A DNA stretch of 64,000 bases from Trichobilharzia szidati. Lineage: Eukaryota > Platyhelminthes > Trematoda > Strigeidida > Schistosomatidae. A program made the position numbers and the translations under genes. Numbering within the stretch: position 1 is the stretch's first letter; the number at the start of each line of letters is the position of its first letter. The notes below the pieces were generated by a model. The model was not told where the DNA came from. It worked only from the letters and a program-made list of their open reading frames with translations, and made no database searches. The stretch lies in NCBI GenBank assembly GCA_944472155.2, contig OX235271.1, positions 84,767,256 through 84,831,255 on the forward strand, read 5' to 3'. This document shows, piece after piece, positions 22,362 through 35,085 of the stretch.

Positions 22362-23413
22362 AGGAATTATATTAGATAAGTTTATTTTAAATATCACTCG
22401 GTGATGATGCAGTATTAACAACTCAATGATGCTTCGATGATACCTTATTGCTGCTCATCATAATCGTTCAGTTTTAGTCATACGGCTTCAGAACTTGTCT
22501 TATATATATTTTCTCTCTCTCTTGTTTGTTGCCACTTTCAACGTCTACGGCATAGGCATTGCATCACCATGACTGGCCCTACTGAGTTAAATAACCTGGA
22601 AAAAAGCTCAGGCACTGTATTGCAGCCACTTGTATGTAATCAAAAAATAGGGTGGGACATGGCGAGAGTATTAAAAAGTAATATAGCTATAATTAGATAG
22701 TTATATTGGCCTCACAAAGCGCACACTTTCCAAACGCATATCTGAACATGATCCAACTTGGTTAATAAAAGAACAGTGCAAGACAGTTACTAGCTCACTT
22801 TTCCAGCAGTTTGTGAACTCAAGCAACGTAGATCCACCAGAGTCGTCTTTCAAGACTAACTACAAAGTGAGACCGGATAGTACAAAGAGTGTTAGGCTTT
22901 GGTATTTATGAGGTTGAGTATTACGTAAGCCACTTTTGAGTGATTATATCCATTACGACACCTCCTCCTTATCAATCGATAATGGACTACCATAGAGTTT
23001 CGCTAAATATAAATATGATTGTACAGCCTCTGAAGATGATTTCGTCAATTAAGAAAATTTCCTTCGCTGAATGGTCTTTAATTTTCTTCATGATTCACTG
23101 GGTATTTTCAGTAATATAGTTAGGTGAAGAGAGAGGTCAGTCACTGATGCTTTGTTGGTCGACTCAACATCACACAAATGCAATCAGGATGACGCAACAC
23201 CCGTACCAGAGATATACAAAGTGACAACAAACAACTGAAGAAAGTTGGGGAGACAAAATAGAGAGGAAAAGTGTATAAGATAAATTGTGAAACCGTGTGA
23301 CTAAAACTGATGTGACTATGAGCAGCAATAATTTCTTCTCGAAACCTCATCAACCAGTTGTTAATACTGCATCATTGTGTGATAATTAAAATAAACTTAT
23401 CTAATATGGAATT
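22362..23413 (+). mobile_element. Penelope-like element fragment with inverted terminal sequences
   Basis: The inner region 22690-22910 encodes DSYIGLTKRTLSKRISEHDP then TWLIKEQCKTVTSS, a clear GIY-YIG core (YIG-x-T, the catalytic R, and H) followed by a C-terminal tail. Upstream LNNLEKSSG (about 22590) belongs to a second diverged piece. The ends are inverted: GGAATTATATTAGATAAG at 22362 and CTTATCTAATATGGAATTAC near 23394, with matching GATGATGCAGTATTAACAAC inside. It is decayed but one of the better preserved GIY-YIG stretches here. Confidence 0.75.
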
Positions 23414-23810
23414 ACATTCTACCACAATGCCCAACTTCTACACACTAACAAGACATCACATTCGAATGTTAAAGTTGATTAGTCATAAACTGTTACTCAG
23501 CACAAATCTACATTGTGGTGAGGTTGAAGAATAGTGACCTAAGTGCATGAAGGATGTTCAGGTGGCTAATTAAATCTTTCATTGGTAATGACGATGTTTA
23601 CTGTTAATAATGAACGCTTTTCAGCATTAACAGAAAGATATCATTTGGGTAAGTGGCCTAATCAATAATTCCCAACTTTAAATTTAACCTGAACCTAATC
23701 TTATCGTATCCATAAACTTCAGCTTATCACTCTATACAGTAGTCATTTGAATGAATACTGACACTCACATGCATAGCTGACAGTTATTCTTGCAGTTTAT
23801 GATAGTAGAT
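23414..23810. other. intron 1, unassigned
   Basis: No feature recognised. Confidence 0.4.
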
Positions 23811-23882
23811 GGTTGGAGGCAATTGGCAGGAAGCCTTGCTGGAACTAGGTTTACTTATAAAGCGTGGTGGATAGCCATTCTG
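23811..23882 (-). repeat. F2 end fragment
   Basis: TAGATGGTTGGAGGCAATTG, GCAGGAAGCC and GGAACTAGG match the ribozyme-side end of F2. The rest is absent. Confidence 0.7.
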
Positions 23883-25764
23883 AAGTAGTGTCTTCTTGTG
23901 ATTTAAACACGCAAAAACTGTTTCACTAGTTTGAAGCAGGGCTCATGAGTCGTGGACCCCATATGACCAAGCTCATTGAGCCGAATCAGTTCAAACCAAC
24001 CAATTTCTGATTAGCTACTTGGACGGCTATCTGGGCTGAGTCCTACCCAGTACACTACCGAATATCTTTACCTCAAACTAGCGAAGCGACCATCCGGTAT
24101 TTAAGATCGCTTCGATCTACCTTGCAAGTACTGCTGGTTGAAATGAATGGTATACTGTTTCCCACCTAGATCATTCTGGTTTATTCTGACTGACCGGATT
24201 CAGAGTCATTCGAGTGCCTTTTCACTTAGTTTATTAATCGTTAACTTTGTCCTGCATTACTTTGAGATGTCTGCCAGTTTTCTGTACAAAGAGTTGTTGG
24301 TTCTAAAATCAATTAACGCTTTAGAATAAGTTTGAGGAATAAAGCCTTCTTCTGGCTAACTGAAAAATTATAGTTCTCTTGATAAAAATGATGGGAAACA
24401 GTTCGTAGAGGGAATAAACATGCAATCATGTAATAATTATTTTTCAGTAATACAATTATTTTCACGCTTAGAAAGTACATTGTCTTATTATGTGGGTTAC
24501 AGACACTAAATTGACAACGACAGCCGAATATAACAAGAGTGCATCATCGACTGAGTTGATAGATTAATGGCTGGGCACATTAGTTGTTGGTAGCCGAACT
24601 GTCTGTTAGCAAACTGACGTATAGATATGGTAAAATGCATATGTCTTACATTGAAATCATCATTTGAACATGTTCTCCATACTGTTTTTGTTTTGTCTTC
24701 GCTTCCCACTTTCTTTGTTGTCTCATAAGGATCTTTCATTTCTGCCCCCCTCCACCCGAGATTTAATCTGCCATCCATCATGCAATATACTACTGATAAA
24801 TCCTTGTCAGTAGCATACATTTTGAAATCCAATAGAACCATAAACCAATGGTCCTACTAATCGATTTTCAGTGACCAGCAAATATCTTCAGGTGATACTC
24901 ATAATCTGGTGTTTAGGCTACCATATATACCTTGATCTGTATTGTTTCCTTTAGAGCCACTTGTAAGTAATAGATGCTGAACGAACAGTGTAAGCATAAC
25001 AGCCTTCCTATAGGTCTGCGATGCGAAAATGACCACAGACAGTTTTAGTGCCAGGTTGTATAGCTCGGCTCCTGTTACTTGATTATTACTGTCAGATAGC
25101 TACTGCAGATAAGCAATTTTGCTAGAGGCAGAGTGTATAAATGTACCACACTTTGCCAGAAAAAATAACGTCAAAAAACTTAATTTTAGTCGTAAGCTAG
25201 TGAGTACAAAAAGAAGGACCCATCAACGCGATAACACAATAACGACCTTGAGACTGGCAATATTGTCTTTCCTGAAATATTGCCTTGTAAAAGTTCATTC
25301 AAGCGGTAAGTCTACAGACTTGACTGTGTCCAGCTGTCTAGTTTGTCCTTATTACCAATTGTACTTACAAATAATAAATTAACTATTGAGTAGTTTTCGC
25401 TTTCAGTTGTTCAAATAAGTTTTGATTTCTTCATGTTGGTTACGAGATTGATTGATGAAACACCTGTGATAAGATGAATATTCGTTAATTATTCTCATCA
25501 AGGACAAGTAGTCATCCACTAAAGTGCAAAGCTGAAAACAAAACTAGAATTCTATTGATCACAGATAAAGATGGAGAGAGGGACAGATCACAGTAACATA
25601 TCTGAAACATATGACATTGTAACAGAGTATTTTCTTTCCACCACCCACGTTTCACCTCCAGGCAAAATAAAGTAGAAAACGTGTACCTTCACGAACAACA
25701 ATGGATACATGTTTCGAAACATCTTAAGTACAAAACACTCTTCATAAGACGAAATTCTACTTTA
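23883..25764. other. intron 1, mostly unassigned
   Basis: An F7-like ACTGATAAATCCTTGTCAGT piece lies near 24792-24811. Frames at 24147, 24506 and 25119 show no domain or splice support. Confidence 0.4.
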
Positions 25765-26000
25765 AACACTCATTAGGTGCGAACGCACTGGTGACGTTCG
25801 AACGTTAAATTGACCTGAAAATAAGAAATTTGGGCCTCTAACTCAATCCGAACCCTAATCTTTCTTTAAATTGGCCCTTATACCTCCTTAATTAGGTTAA
25901 CCTAATTCTAACCTATCCGTAGCATTAACCTAACTAACCTTAATCTTTGCCTAACCTAACCTAGATCTGGCTAGATATGCTGTTACACTTCATTCAGCAA
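25765..26000. repeat. F5 element with degenerate telomere-like block
   Basis: Starts with TGCGAACGCACTGGTGACGT. CTAACC/CCTAAT-type units are scattered from about 25850 to 25965. They are irregular, not a true (CCCTAA)n array. Confidence 0.65.
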
Positions 26001-26189
26001 TTTGTTTCATGAATATAGTACCATTCCTCTGGTCTCACTATCTTGGTTTGACTGAGCATTCCAAAGTTGCTGATGCAGTTGCGCTAAAAGGGTGCCTAAA
26101 AGTTTAATTTCACACACCATAACAAATGTTAAAGAGACACCTTATATCATATATCTGTCTAGTTTCAAACAAGAGGCAAAATTGAACAA

Positions 26190-26960
26190 TAGCGTCCCAG
26201 GTATGAACGCACGAGTGACCTTCAGCCGACCAATCATAAAAATGTGGAATGTTTGCTCAAAAAAATGACGTATATTGACAAGAAAATGCTTGAAAAAGCA
26301 TTAGGCAGGTTATCTTTCTCTGACATGGCTTTAAAATACGTCCTCGTTATGACGAGGAATATCAGTTGCTAAGTTAGACTAGTTTCTGTACATGTATTCA
26401 CCGAGATGACTACAGATAAAGTGGTTTTATGAATCGTTTATCTCTCTCATCCTGCTTGCAGTCTTCCAAAAAAGCCCTCGGTTGAATTATTATGGTTTCC
26501 AGCAAGAGGGTAGAAGACTACTTACCAGGAAAACGTGGATAATAAAAAATTAAAATCAATGATATCCACTATAAATCTATCCCTAATCGTAACCATAAGC
26601 TTAATCCTGACCCTAACACTAACCTAACCTTAATCTTAACTCTAATCATAACCTTTGTTCAAACCGTGATTCTAACCCTAATGCTAATTATAACCTTGAT
26701 CCTAACCCTAATAGCAATACTTACCTTAGCCCTAATCCTAACCCTAACGAGCTATTAACACATTGTCCAAACAGTAGTTGAAAACGTGATCTGGGTGAAA
26801 TTTGCTCCTAAGTTGGTGAATAGCCTTGATATTTCAGCTATGATAATAACAGATGCTGTTAGCCAACGACTAGCATGCGTTCAAGGCCATTGGAGCGTTC
26901 ACACTCCAGGGACGCTATTGTTGAATTTTTCCAAACAAGTAATATCAGTTTAACAATGAA
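26190..26960. repeat. F5 element, larger copy with telomere-like block
   Basis: A short F5 start (GAACGCACGAGTGACC) lies at about 26205. From 26475 a longer copy runs with CCCTAACACTAACC-type units at about 26580-26755, then GGTGAAATTTGCTCC and GCATGCGTTCAAGGCC. It is the inverse of 37685-38060. Confidence 0.7.
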
Positions 26961-27097
26961 ACACTGAAACGATATTCCTACTAAATTTCAGTTCATTATT
27001 TTTGGTTATGCGTACTATGTATGTTTTTCAGAATATTGATTCATACAATAAAGTAAATACTTAGAGTTCCTACATAAAGAAAATCTTCACTCTTCAA

Positions 27098-27195
27098 ACA
27101 CACACACACACACACCACATAACTTGAATAAAAAACATTGCTAACAATTTAACAAGCATAAAAGTTCACTGTATCCGTGTGTGTTTGTGTGTGTG
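27098..27195. repeat. (CA)n and (GT)n microsatellites
   Basis: A (CA)n tract is near 27098-27115. An imperfect GT tract (GTGTGTGTTTGTGTGTGTG) is near 27176-27195, inverted relative to it. Confidence 0.85.
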
Positions 27196-27579
27196 AAACA
27201 TTACCTCAATCAATAAACTTCAAAACAAATTATTACAGTAAATGTCTGGTTTGTAATTAACTTCTGTGAAAATTCTCTATTGTTTTAAACCATTGTACTT
27301 CATAGATTTTCAATTTCGCTCTAAGTTCCACCCACACAACACACTTCTACGCCTATGATTGGTCGGTGTGAAGGTAATTTTAAAACAGCCAATGAATGTG
27401 TAGGATACATATCTCGTACTACAGACCAATCGAATTAGAGATAATATAATGTGTACATGTGAAATGAAATTTAGCTTTTTATATTGAAAATTTATATCTT
27501 AGCTACTGTTCTTTGCTCACTTATGTTACGAAAGCATATTGTGACTACTATAACTTCTTTGGAATTATTTATTACATAG

Positions 27580-27867
27580 GCCCGTGAGTTCATCAGAAGA
27601 AAGTGGTGGTTTACCAGAGGGTAATAGTGTGCAACAAAAAATTCAACAAAAATCATTTTCCGGGAAATTACCTAGAACAATATCCTTGTATTCGTATCAT
27701 TCTCAACCACATCAAGAACATAACAAAATCAATAATAACAATAATAATACTAATAATAATACCAACAAGATTACTGATCATTTCAACAAACAAACAAATA
27801 AAATTCCTGTAAATAAAGAAGAAGGCAACTGTGAAGATAAATATTCAAAAATGTCGATTAGTGAAAG
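27580..27867 (+). CDS. SVIL: supervillin-like gene, exon 2
   Basis: Acceptor TTATTACATAG, donor GTAAGTG at 27868. One base completes the Arg codon from exon 1; the exon ends two bases into another Arg codon. About 95 residues: PVSSSEESGGLPEGN, a basic stretch, then an Asn-rich run around KINNNNNNTNNNTNK encoded by an AAT/AAC microsatellite, and the end KYSKMSISER. The SxSER end continues into RIACIRQ of exon 3. No folded domain is visible; the region is likely disordered. Confidence 0.8.
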
Positions 27868-28019
27868 GTAAGTGATGGTTTCTTATTTATTGGAAAACAT
27901 ACCCATAAGCTAAATCGTTGTGGCCAACTTCTATATTATTATTATTATTGTTATTATCACCAAGACAAACATCCTGCATATTCTTATTAATAGTAATTTC
28001 AAGAATGATACGTACTGAC

Positions 28020-28330
28020 ATATAGGTTACAGAACCATTGAAAACCAGTACGGAAGTACTGGACATCTGCTGCGCCCTTGTGTTGGACTCATCAGTAGTA
28101 GGCACCAAGACTCGGGACCTTCAGTATCCGAATGAGCTATGAGCTCGCATGAAGGTCCTGGGTTCTACCCCTGGTAGTATTATGGGTGTGCACTGAGAGG
28201 AGTACCAAGGAAGTACGAAGTAGCTATACAGTACTCTAATACTGGTTTCTAAGGATTATGTAAATGAAGTCAGTTTACAATCACTATTGAAATCAATCAG
28301 ATCCCCTCAAGTTTTCAACATTTGAAATTC
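28020..28330. repeat. F1 head-to-head inverted pair in intron 2
   Basis: The minus copy (about 28020-28140) contains the complement of CTGATGAGTCC. The plus copy (about 28140-28330) has GAAGGTCCTGGGTTCTACCC and a decayed ribozyme. It starts 150 bp after the exon 2 donor. Confidence 0.7.
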
Positions 28331-29055
28331 AATAAAGATTTCTTCACGGTAGTTAAGTTTCCACAGTATTGAGGAAAACCCTTCACAGTTCTGTCATATG
28401 TCCTTCTAGCTAATTAACATCAATTACTGAGATATCTACAACTGAAATTCCTTGTTTGTAAGCGCTCGTGGACAAGATGTGCCCCCAGGCAAACTGATTC
28501 TGACATTTCGTTTGTTTTTTAGGGTAGAGATTACATGATCTACAAAACAGAAAGCCTAACTCATCTAAATCTACTGTCAAGCCCAGAAAAAACCATTCTA
28601 GTGATTGCTAACCTGAAATCCCTTTAGTTATTAAATGCTTACTTGCTGCAGTTTTGACGATACTTTGCTAGAAGAACAATTGCATTGCTCAAATTTATTC
28701 TTTGGAAAATAAAATCTATCGTGTTGGAAAGAATTTTGAAGCATTGATTATTATTCACAGCAAACTTACATTCTGAAAATTCACTGCATCTCCTCATCAC
28801 TGTACAGTGAAGTCACTTTCTTTAATATGATTCTAAGGTCAAAATTTGTTTGATGAAACTTTGTTTAACGTAGAAAAGTTTGGTCTTACTGATTTCATGC
28901 CTAAATGAAGTGCTTCAGTTCATTGTAGATGAGGTTTCGTTTAAAAGAAAACGTAACAGTTAGTGATAGGTCAGAGGGAATCTTTAGTATAGCAGTAGAA
29001 GTAGAAATATTTGCCAAGGTATATTTTTATTTACTATTATATAATTCCCAATCTT
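28331..29055. other. intron 2, unassigned
   Basis: No recognised feature. Confidence 0.4.
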
Positions 29056-29210
29056 TTGCATCCCGCATGGAACATAGGTCTTCAGGCTTGAGCCTTCAAG
29101 CTCCAGTAGCGATACTTTTTTATGCGGTGACGTTGATAGCCTCACACTACTCTACCATTCTTGTTTACAGAGCTTACTACCAGCCTGATAGGGATAGTTA
29201 CTGACAATGT
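29056..29210 (-). repeat. F4/LINE 3' tail-like fragment
   Basis: CATGGAACATAGGTCTTCAG, GAGCCTTCAAGCTCCAGTAG and GATAGCCTCACACTACTC are the complement of the F4 tail and body. The tRNA head is missing. Confidence 0.5.
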
Positions 29211-29889
29211 AAGTACTGAACATCTAAACATTTAATAAAATGTAACAAGACGACGATGAACGAATAAATGTAACATAACCAAAGGTTATAGAAAGTCAGA
29301 AGATTACATTTTTGAAGTAATTAACCATCCTGATGAAATTTACGATAGAGAAGTTTATGAATGCATGGATGTAACTGTGATCCATACTGAGGCATACATA
29401 ACATCGGGCTTTTTAAACAAATGATTTCACTAATCTTGAATACCTCAGTCATGACTCTGATACTTTCACATGTGGTCATCACCAAACTATAGATGTCAAT
29501 TATTTTTCCTCGTGTTCAGAAACAATGCGTTATTTTGACTAGTGCGATTAACCATGAAGTTCTAGATCCAAGATTGTATTTCTGTTGTCTCTAACCTAGT
29601 GATACCTTACTCTCACCATCTGTGTGTGACTAAATACCCCCTGTGCTTAACACAAGGGATGCAAGTCACCGAATTTGATACAAATTGGTGAATATCAAAC
29701 AAAGTTTTTGTACTGGAGGCTCTATAGTTTATATATTGTGGTAGTTCAGTTGGCTAACTGCATAGACAGTTAATAATGATAATAATAATAATAATCATAA
29801 TTCCTTCGGTTTCCAGATGGAACATAGGACTTCAGCATCTATGAGTTTGTTAACTTCTATTACTAACATGAGATTATGATTACATTCCC

Positions 29890-30400
29890 TATTGATCCAG
29901 TCATACTTGACTGAAAGCTCAATCTCTGGAGGCGTGTTGGCTGTTTCTTATGGATGCTTCAACGATGCCTTGAGACTGTCATTAGTAGCAAACAGTGGGA
30001 TCCAAGGAGCATGTTCCATCCTATTTGTGACTCACTACCTGGAGGTAGTAATTAATGGCATTCCCACTGATAGCCACGGTTCCGAAAGGCAATACTAGGT
30101 GGCCAAGCCAATCGATCAACCTGTTATGTAATGCATTCCAGTTATTAATTAATTTCAATCTGAAACTATCCGTACTAGTAGCTAACATGCCAAAAAGGAT
30201 TGAGCGTTTCCCTCCAATATGACAAATCAACGGAAGATGTGAAATGACTTAAATTGATAGTGCGTTGCATCAGAAATAACTTAGTGGATAACTCTATGAC
30301 ATTTGACTCAATGGGTTCGAAGTTCGAGTGTCATTTTGACATGACCATCAGCTGACAAGTCTCAAATGGGACGAACCATGCGTCTTAGCTCCTATGGCTC
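29890..30400. repeat. F3 Sm-alpha-like inverted pair in intron 2
   Basis: The minus copy (29890-30090) holds the complement of the hammerhead (CAGTGGGATCCAAGGAGC, CATCCTATTTGTGACTC). The plus copy (about 30277-30400) has GGGTTCGAAGTTCGAGTG, then CTGACAAGTCTCAAATGGG. Both ribozymes are mutated. Confidence 0.65.
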
Positions 30401-30534
30401 TCCATAACTAACCTGGTAGCTCTGTAAACTTTTGCAAGCCATTTCTTTAATCAAGTAATCATTGAATGCTAATCAACAGTTGTGATTTTTTTTTCTTACG
30501 CATTCATTTTTTTAAAATTTTATTTATTGAACAG

Positions 30535-30725
30535 AATTGCATGCATCCGACAGAATAGTTTAAATTGGAGAGAACGTGTTGAACGTCCATCACCAAATGA
30601 AGAGAGTACCTGTGATATTAATAAAATTCGAATGTCATTGTATGAAAATCAAGAATCATGGAGAAAACGTGCTGAATCGCGAAACGAAGAAGAGGTCAAT
30701 GCAATGCCTGAAAGAATTAAAAAAT
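30535..30725 (+). CDS. SVIL: supervillin-like gene, exon 3
   Basis: The acceptor TTATTTATTGAACAG follows a long T-rich tract. One base completes Arg from exon 2. It encodes RIACIRQNSLNWRERVERP and, after an acidic linker, MSLYENQESWRKRAESRNEE. This gives two related N-x-x-(x)-W-R-x-R motifs, a pattern seen ahead of the gelsolin-like part in supervillins. The frame hits a stop at 30728 if unspliced. The likely donor is GTTAGT at 30726, leaving one base that pairs with two bases of exon 4 to give Phe. That donor is weaker than the others and is the least certain border; an alternative GTCAAT lies inside the exon. Confidence 0.75.
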
Positions 30726-33129
30726 GTTAGTCTACATTTTATATTTGTACCTACCTATATTTCTTCATTCACAGAATTTCCCCCATTTTTAAGAGTGATT
30801 TTAAAACATATCCCTGAAAGTACATCAGTTTGAATGACCACCACACTGAAAGGATAGAAGTGAAAACGAAACATTTCTGAGGCAGTAGGGGCCAATTATA
30901 CTAACGTGAAAAAATCCAGGTGCAATTTTATATATGCATAATTCTGAAGTCTACTGTCTAGACATAATTCTTAAACAACATTTACTGTCACACACTGACA
31001 AGACATGTTGATTGAAACTGGTGAATTTTGGAGTATGCTATGACGCAACTCCTCTTTTAGTAATTGCACGTTAAATTGTAATTGTGTGTATGGAACATTC
31101 CAGAGTACCTAAGAAGGATGACTCATAAACGCAACGATCACGTGAATGACCTTGAGCAACCAATCAAAATCGTCCAATAAAAAATAGGCATTGATTATGT
31201 GGAAAAGCATGTTTAAGGCAACTAAGTAGGATAGAAACGGTTAATAGTCTCTTAAATGCTGCAAATATGTCTCCCGATTTCTCGTGAAAGAGGTTTCTAT
31301 TCATAAGTTTGCCCAGGCGATTGTATAATATGTCTTTTTAGAATCCATTCGTCATACTTTCGCAGGTTTTTTTTCAAAATGTTCTCCAAATCCTTCTATA
31401 GGATAAGTAAGAGTCGCAATTGTACTGGGTAAATGAAATCTGGGGAATAGTTCACTTTATTAGTGAATACGTCCCAATTACGGTAATTGGGAGTATGTAT
31501 TCAAATCGTCAGTATAAATAATTGTCCATAGAGCCACTAACTAAACCATAAAGTGACGCTCTAATTAGTGCTTTACTGTTATTCTTTTGGTGTTTGACTG
31601 CTAATTAATATAGTTGCATTTATCGGTTAAATCAAAGCAGTTTCTGGATTTTATTGACATGTGTTAACTACAGAAAATCAAGGTGTACTTGACGTCTTTT
31701 TCGGAACTTCGCAGAAGTGTACACCCACAAAAGTCGATACAAATAAGATATTATGGGTTATTGGTTTCCAAATCATACGGTGGATGGTATTTTTTGATGA
31801 TTTCATTTGCCAGATCTCATGAAGAGTGGTGGTTGGACATTTTTAATTATTTTCAGGGTAGAATGAAGCAAGTGTTCAATGCTTTTAAATTTTCAAAGGT
31901 TTTCCAAATAAGTTCATGTTAGAAAAGTATACTGTCTGAATACTTTCCATTTTTTTCAAAGAAATCGTGGTGAAATTTCAACTCAAACTAAGTAAATTGC
32001 AAATTACGAATTTTATCCAGTACATAGCCAGTTTGCTAATGTAGCCAGCTAGAATTTGGCTCTCTGAGCTAAATAAAACTGAGGTACACCATTGATAAGT
32101 TTAGTCCCGTATGAGTGAAACGGTTTTCCCATATTGAGATCACTTCTGCCTGGTTATCAAGCACTACTGGTTAGTGTCACTGGTATCTTACTACTGATAT
32201 CAATCTGTCAGTAGTACATAGTTTACTTTCCAGCCTATCAAACCCGCATAAATTTTAGTCAGGGCGTGATTATCCATAACCACTTGGGTATTGCTTTAAA
32301 TCCACAGACTGCAGTGACTAAAAGTTTAATTTGACCGAGTTTCTAAAAACACTTATTCACCTTTATTACACTAGAAGTGAAAATTTTTCACTAAAAAATT
32401 AAATTTATGCCTTTTGGGTGTGTCATCTTCAATTTTTCTGTTTATCTCAAAGTGACTCACTCATTGTTGTTATTATTATTATTAACATGTCATTCAACTC
32501 TATTTCTGTGTGTTTCTGAGCTACGTTTATTGATTGTCAATCGATAAATAATTATTTCCTGTTTTCTTCTGAAAATTTAATTATAAAATAAATCATAGGT
32601 TTACCTTCATATAACAGTTAGTGGAGAGCGATGATATAACAAAGCCTTAATACCCTCAGTTGGAGTTAGGGATAGGCCACATACAGCAGCATAAAATCAT
32701 CAAAACGCAATTTTATGCGATAACCTTTGAAGCCTGCAGCCTAAATATGCCTATGAAGCAACATTTACTATCACAGAATAGTAAGAACTCTAAAGCCGAC
32801 CAAATAAATACCTCATAAAAAAATATCAAAATAATATATTACTTATGGTTAGTTAGTACATGAAAATGGCAACATTACAATAAGTGTCGTTGTTGTTAAG
32901 GTATATCACAAGACCACTCCTATCTGAAGAAGCTCAAAATTGTAATTGACTGCCTTTCTTCTATAACTTGTCAGTGCAAGGAGACGGAAATGAAAGGGTG
33001 ATAAATTTATTTTGATGATTGCTCATATACTTGCTCACGCATAAAAAAAGTTGACATAAAAATATTATTATGGTCGTACTGACACTATTGATCAGTTATA
33101 TATTTATTATTTATGATTACTGTTCACTC
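30726..33129. other. intron 3, first part
   Basis: Mostly unassigned AT-rich sequence. A small F5-like piece lies at about 31095-31200 (AACGCAACGATCACGTGAAT, GACCTTGAGC). The frame at 31683-31922 shows no domain and no supported splice borders. Confidence 0.45.
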
Positions 33130-33300
33130 AGGTTCTAGGTGAAATATAGGGCTTCAACAACACACCTCCATTTCCTCTGTTCTCTATAGTCTTTTTCTAT
33201 CTGACTCCACTACTACCTTTATTGTCCTATCCCCTCCACATCATCCTTGAGTCTATGCCCAACTAATCGTTTTCCATTCGGGTTCCACTCGACCAACTAT
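33130..33300 (-). mobile_element. RTE 3' tail fragment
   Basis: GGTGAAATATAGGGCTTCAA and the following CTCC/CATC-rich sequence match the 3' tail of the minus RTE copies at 43935 and 63220. Confidence 0.5.
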
Positions 33301-33689
33301 ACATAGTGCTCTTAAATATTGGTAGCATGTATTTTTAATGTCCAAAATTAAGTTTAATAGATAGATCAATAAAAGACTGACTCAGCTCAGTCTTTAGACT
33401 AATCAGCATTTATAGAGATAATAAAAGATCACGTGTTTGTCTAATTATCTATTAATCAAGCTATTTGATTGGTTAATAAATTAATCGATCAATAAGTGAA
33501 TTAATGTTAATTAACTTTGTGAGGAAAACAACAATTCAAATTTAATGCTAGTTATGTCTAGTAAAAAATAAGTAGACGACGTTTTTGACTAAGGGGAAGA
33601 TTGACAGTAGTTTAATATGTGATATTTGTCATTAAGTGCTTCATAGTATTATACATATTCAAATGTCAAAAGAGAGTAGTTTAAAAGGC

Positions 33690-33910
33690 GTGAACCAACA
33701 CTGGCGTGAAAAGTGATTCCCATTACAAATGTGAGATAGACAAGTATAAATATCTTGGGCGAAGTGAAAGAATAACTACCCGAAGGGGGCAATGGACGCA
33801 GCAATGATCTTGAAACAAGCAATTGATATAAAAAGCCAATTTGGGTGCCTAATTCAACCCACTAAACCTAATCTTTCCCTTACCTAACGTTCACTACACC
33901 AGATAAAAGT
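33690..33910. repeat. F5-like fragment
   Basis: AATTTGGGTGCCTAATTCAA and ACTAAACCTAATCTTTCCC resemble the F5 start and telomere-like block at 25830. Diverged. Confidence 0.45.
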
Positions 33911-34429
33911 GCCACTTATATTTTTCAGTAAGGCACAAAGTTATTGGAAAAGATCACTTATAATTTTGATTTCCCTGAGAATCAAATTAAATGTATGTAT
34001 AATGTGATGACCTCAAATTTAAGTAACCCTCAGATAAAGACACATTTAATCGGTTTCAAGTTACATATTCCAGGACTTTTGGTTAACAGTTTCAATTCAG
34101 ATACACCTATGACCATAAAGAGGAAACATAGCGTGAAACTGAGAAAAAGTGTTTTCGTGAATTTTTGGAATAAACAGCATTCTCAAAGTTTTCACATTCT
34201 TTTAGATATGGAATGCCAAGGAAGGCACATAAATCCGATACTCTAGTTAGGTCTATATCATCCTGTCATAAACTTGCTTAAGGTTCAACTGAAGAGCCGG
34301 AAACAGTAGATGAAAAGGTAACATTTAAGGTAGCTTCTGATGTATCAAGAAACTGAAAATTCTAAGTAATTCTAAGACAGATTTATGGCACTTCATTTGA
34401 TGTATTCTTCACATATTCTCCGTACGACT

Positions 34430-34600
34430 GAAGGTGTCAAAGTCAGCTAGGATCAGGAAAGCAAAACAGGCCTTCATTAATCTGAAGTCAGTATGGAAGT
34501 CTCCTGCACTCTGAATAAGGAACAATATCTGAATATCTGAATGTCAAGTCAATGATTCTGTGTGGAAAATACCAATCCAGACATAAATATGAGAACAAAC
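34430..34600 (+). mobile_element. RTE fragment
   Basis: Translates to RIRKAKQAFINLKSVWKSPA, the segment after the reverse transcriptase in RTE elements. A related stretch is at 52440. Truncated on both sides. Confidence 0.65.
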
Positions 34601-35085
34601 AGTTCAGTGCAAAGCATACGGAAGCTTACCGTTTTCGGCAGGCTTCTTTTGATTTTGTAGATGACTTTGAATGAATTCGTCTTGCACATTCATTGAGTGA
34701 CCAATGTTGAATATATGTTCAATTGTAGCACTCCTTATTGATCCACTGCTACGTTTTCGTAGCCAAGTGAGATAATGTTTTTTGACTGCTTTAGATAAAA
34801 CATGTTCCGAACGTCCTTTATATCTCGCTCCATATGAGCAAGTAAATTGACAGCTACACATAGAAGTGGTCAGATGCGATAGTTTATCTTTTGAGTTGTT
34901 GAAGAACAATTGGCGGCTTGGGAATATGAGTCGTAATGTAGGAGCAGAGAAAGTTGCTTTCAGGGCGTTAGATATTTTTCTCTTTAGGATGGCGGCTAGA
35001 AGGTCACCTTTGAACGCCACATTGATGTATGGCATCTTCTTCGACATAGAGCTGCGTTGTTGTTTGTTGATTTTCGGCCTAATGT
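34601..35085 (-). mobile_element. Penelope-like element, GIY-YIG domain fragment
   Basis: The uninterrupted 147-codon minus frame (34604-35047) has PYINVAFKGDLLAAILKRKI, a linker, the MCSCQFTCSYGARYKGRSE domain start (YIG has become YKG), HYLTWLRKRSSGSIRSATIE and HIFNIGH. The catalytic-motif Ile is lost, but spacing and the downstream His are kept. It is one of the longest open PLE stretches here. Confidence 0.85.

Noticed and set aside
26580..26755. Internal telomere array
   Set aside because: CCCTAA-like units are irregular and embedded in a repeat (F5) found elsewhere in both orientations.
33944..34246. 100-codon plus-strand frame as a missing exon of the gene
   Set aside because: Lies behind a TTTTTCAG acceptor, but that acceptor puts an in-frame TAA at the exon start and no donor fits; no family recognised.
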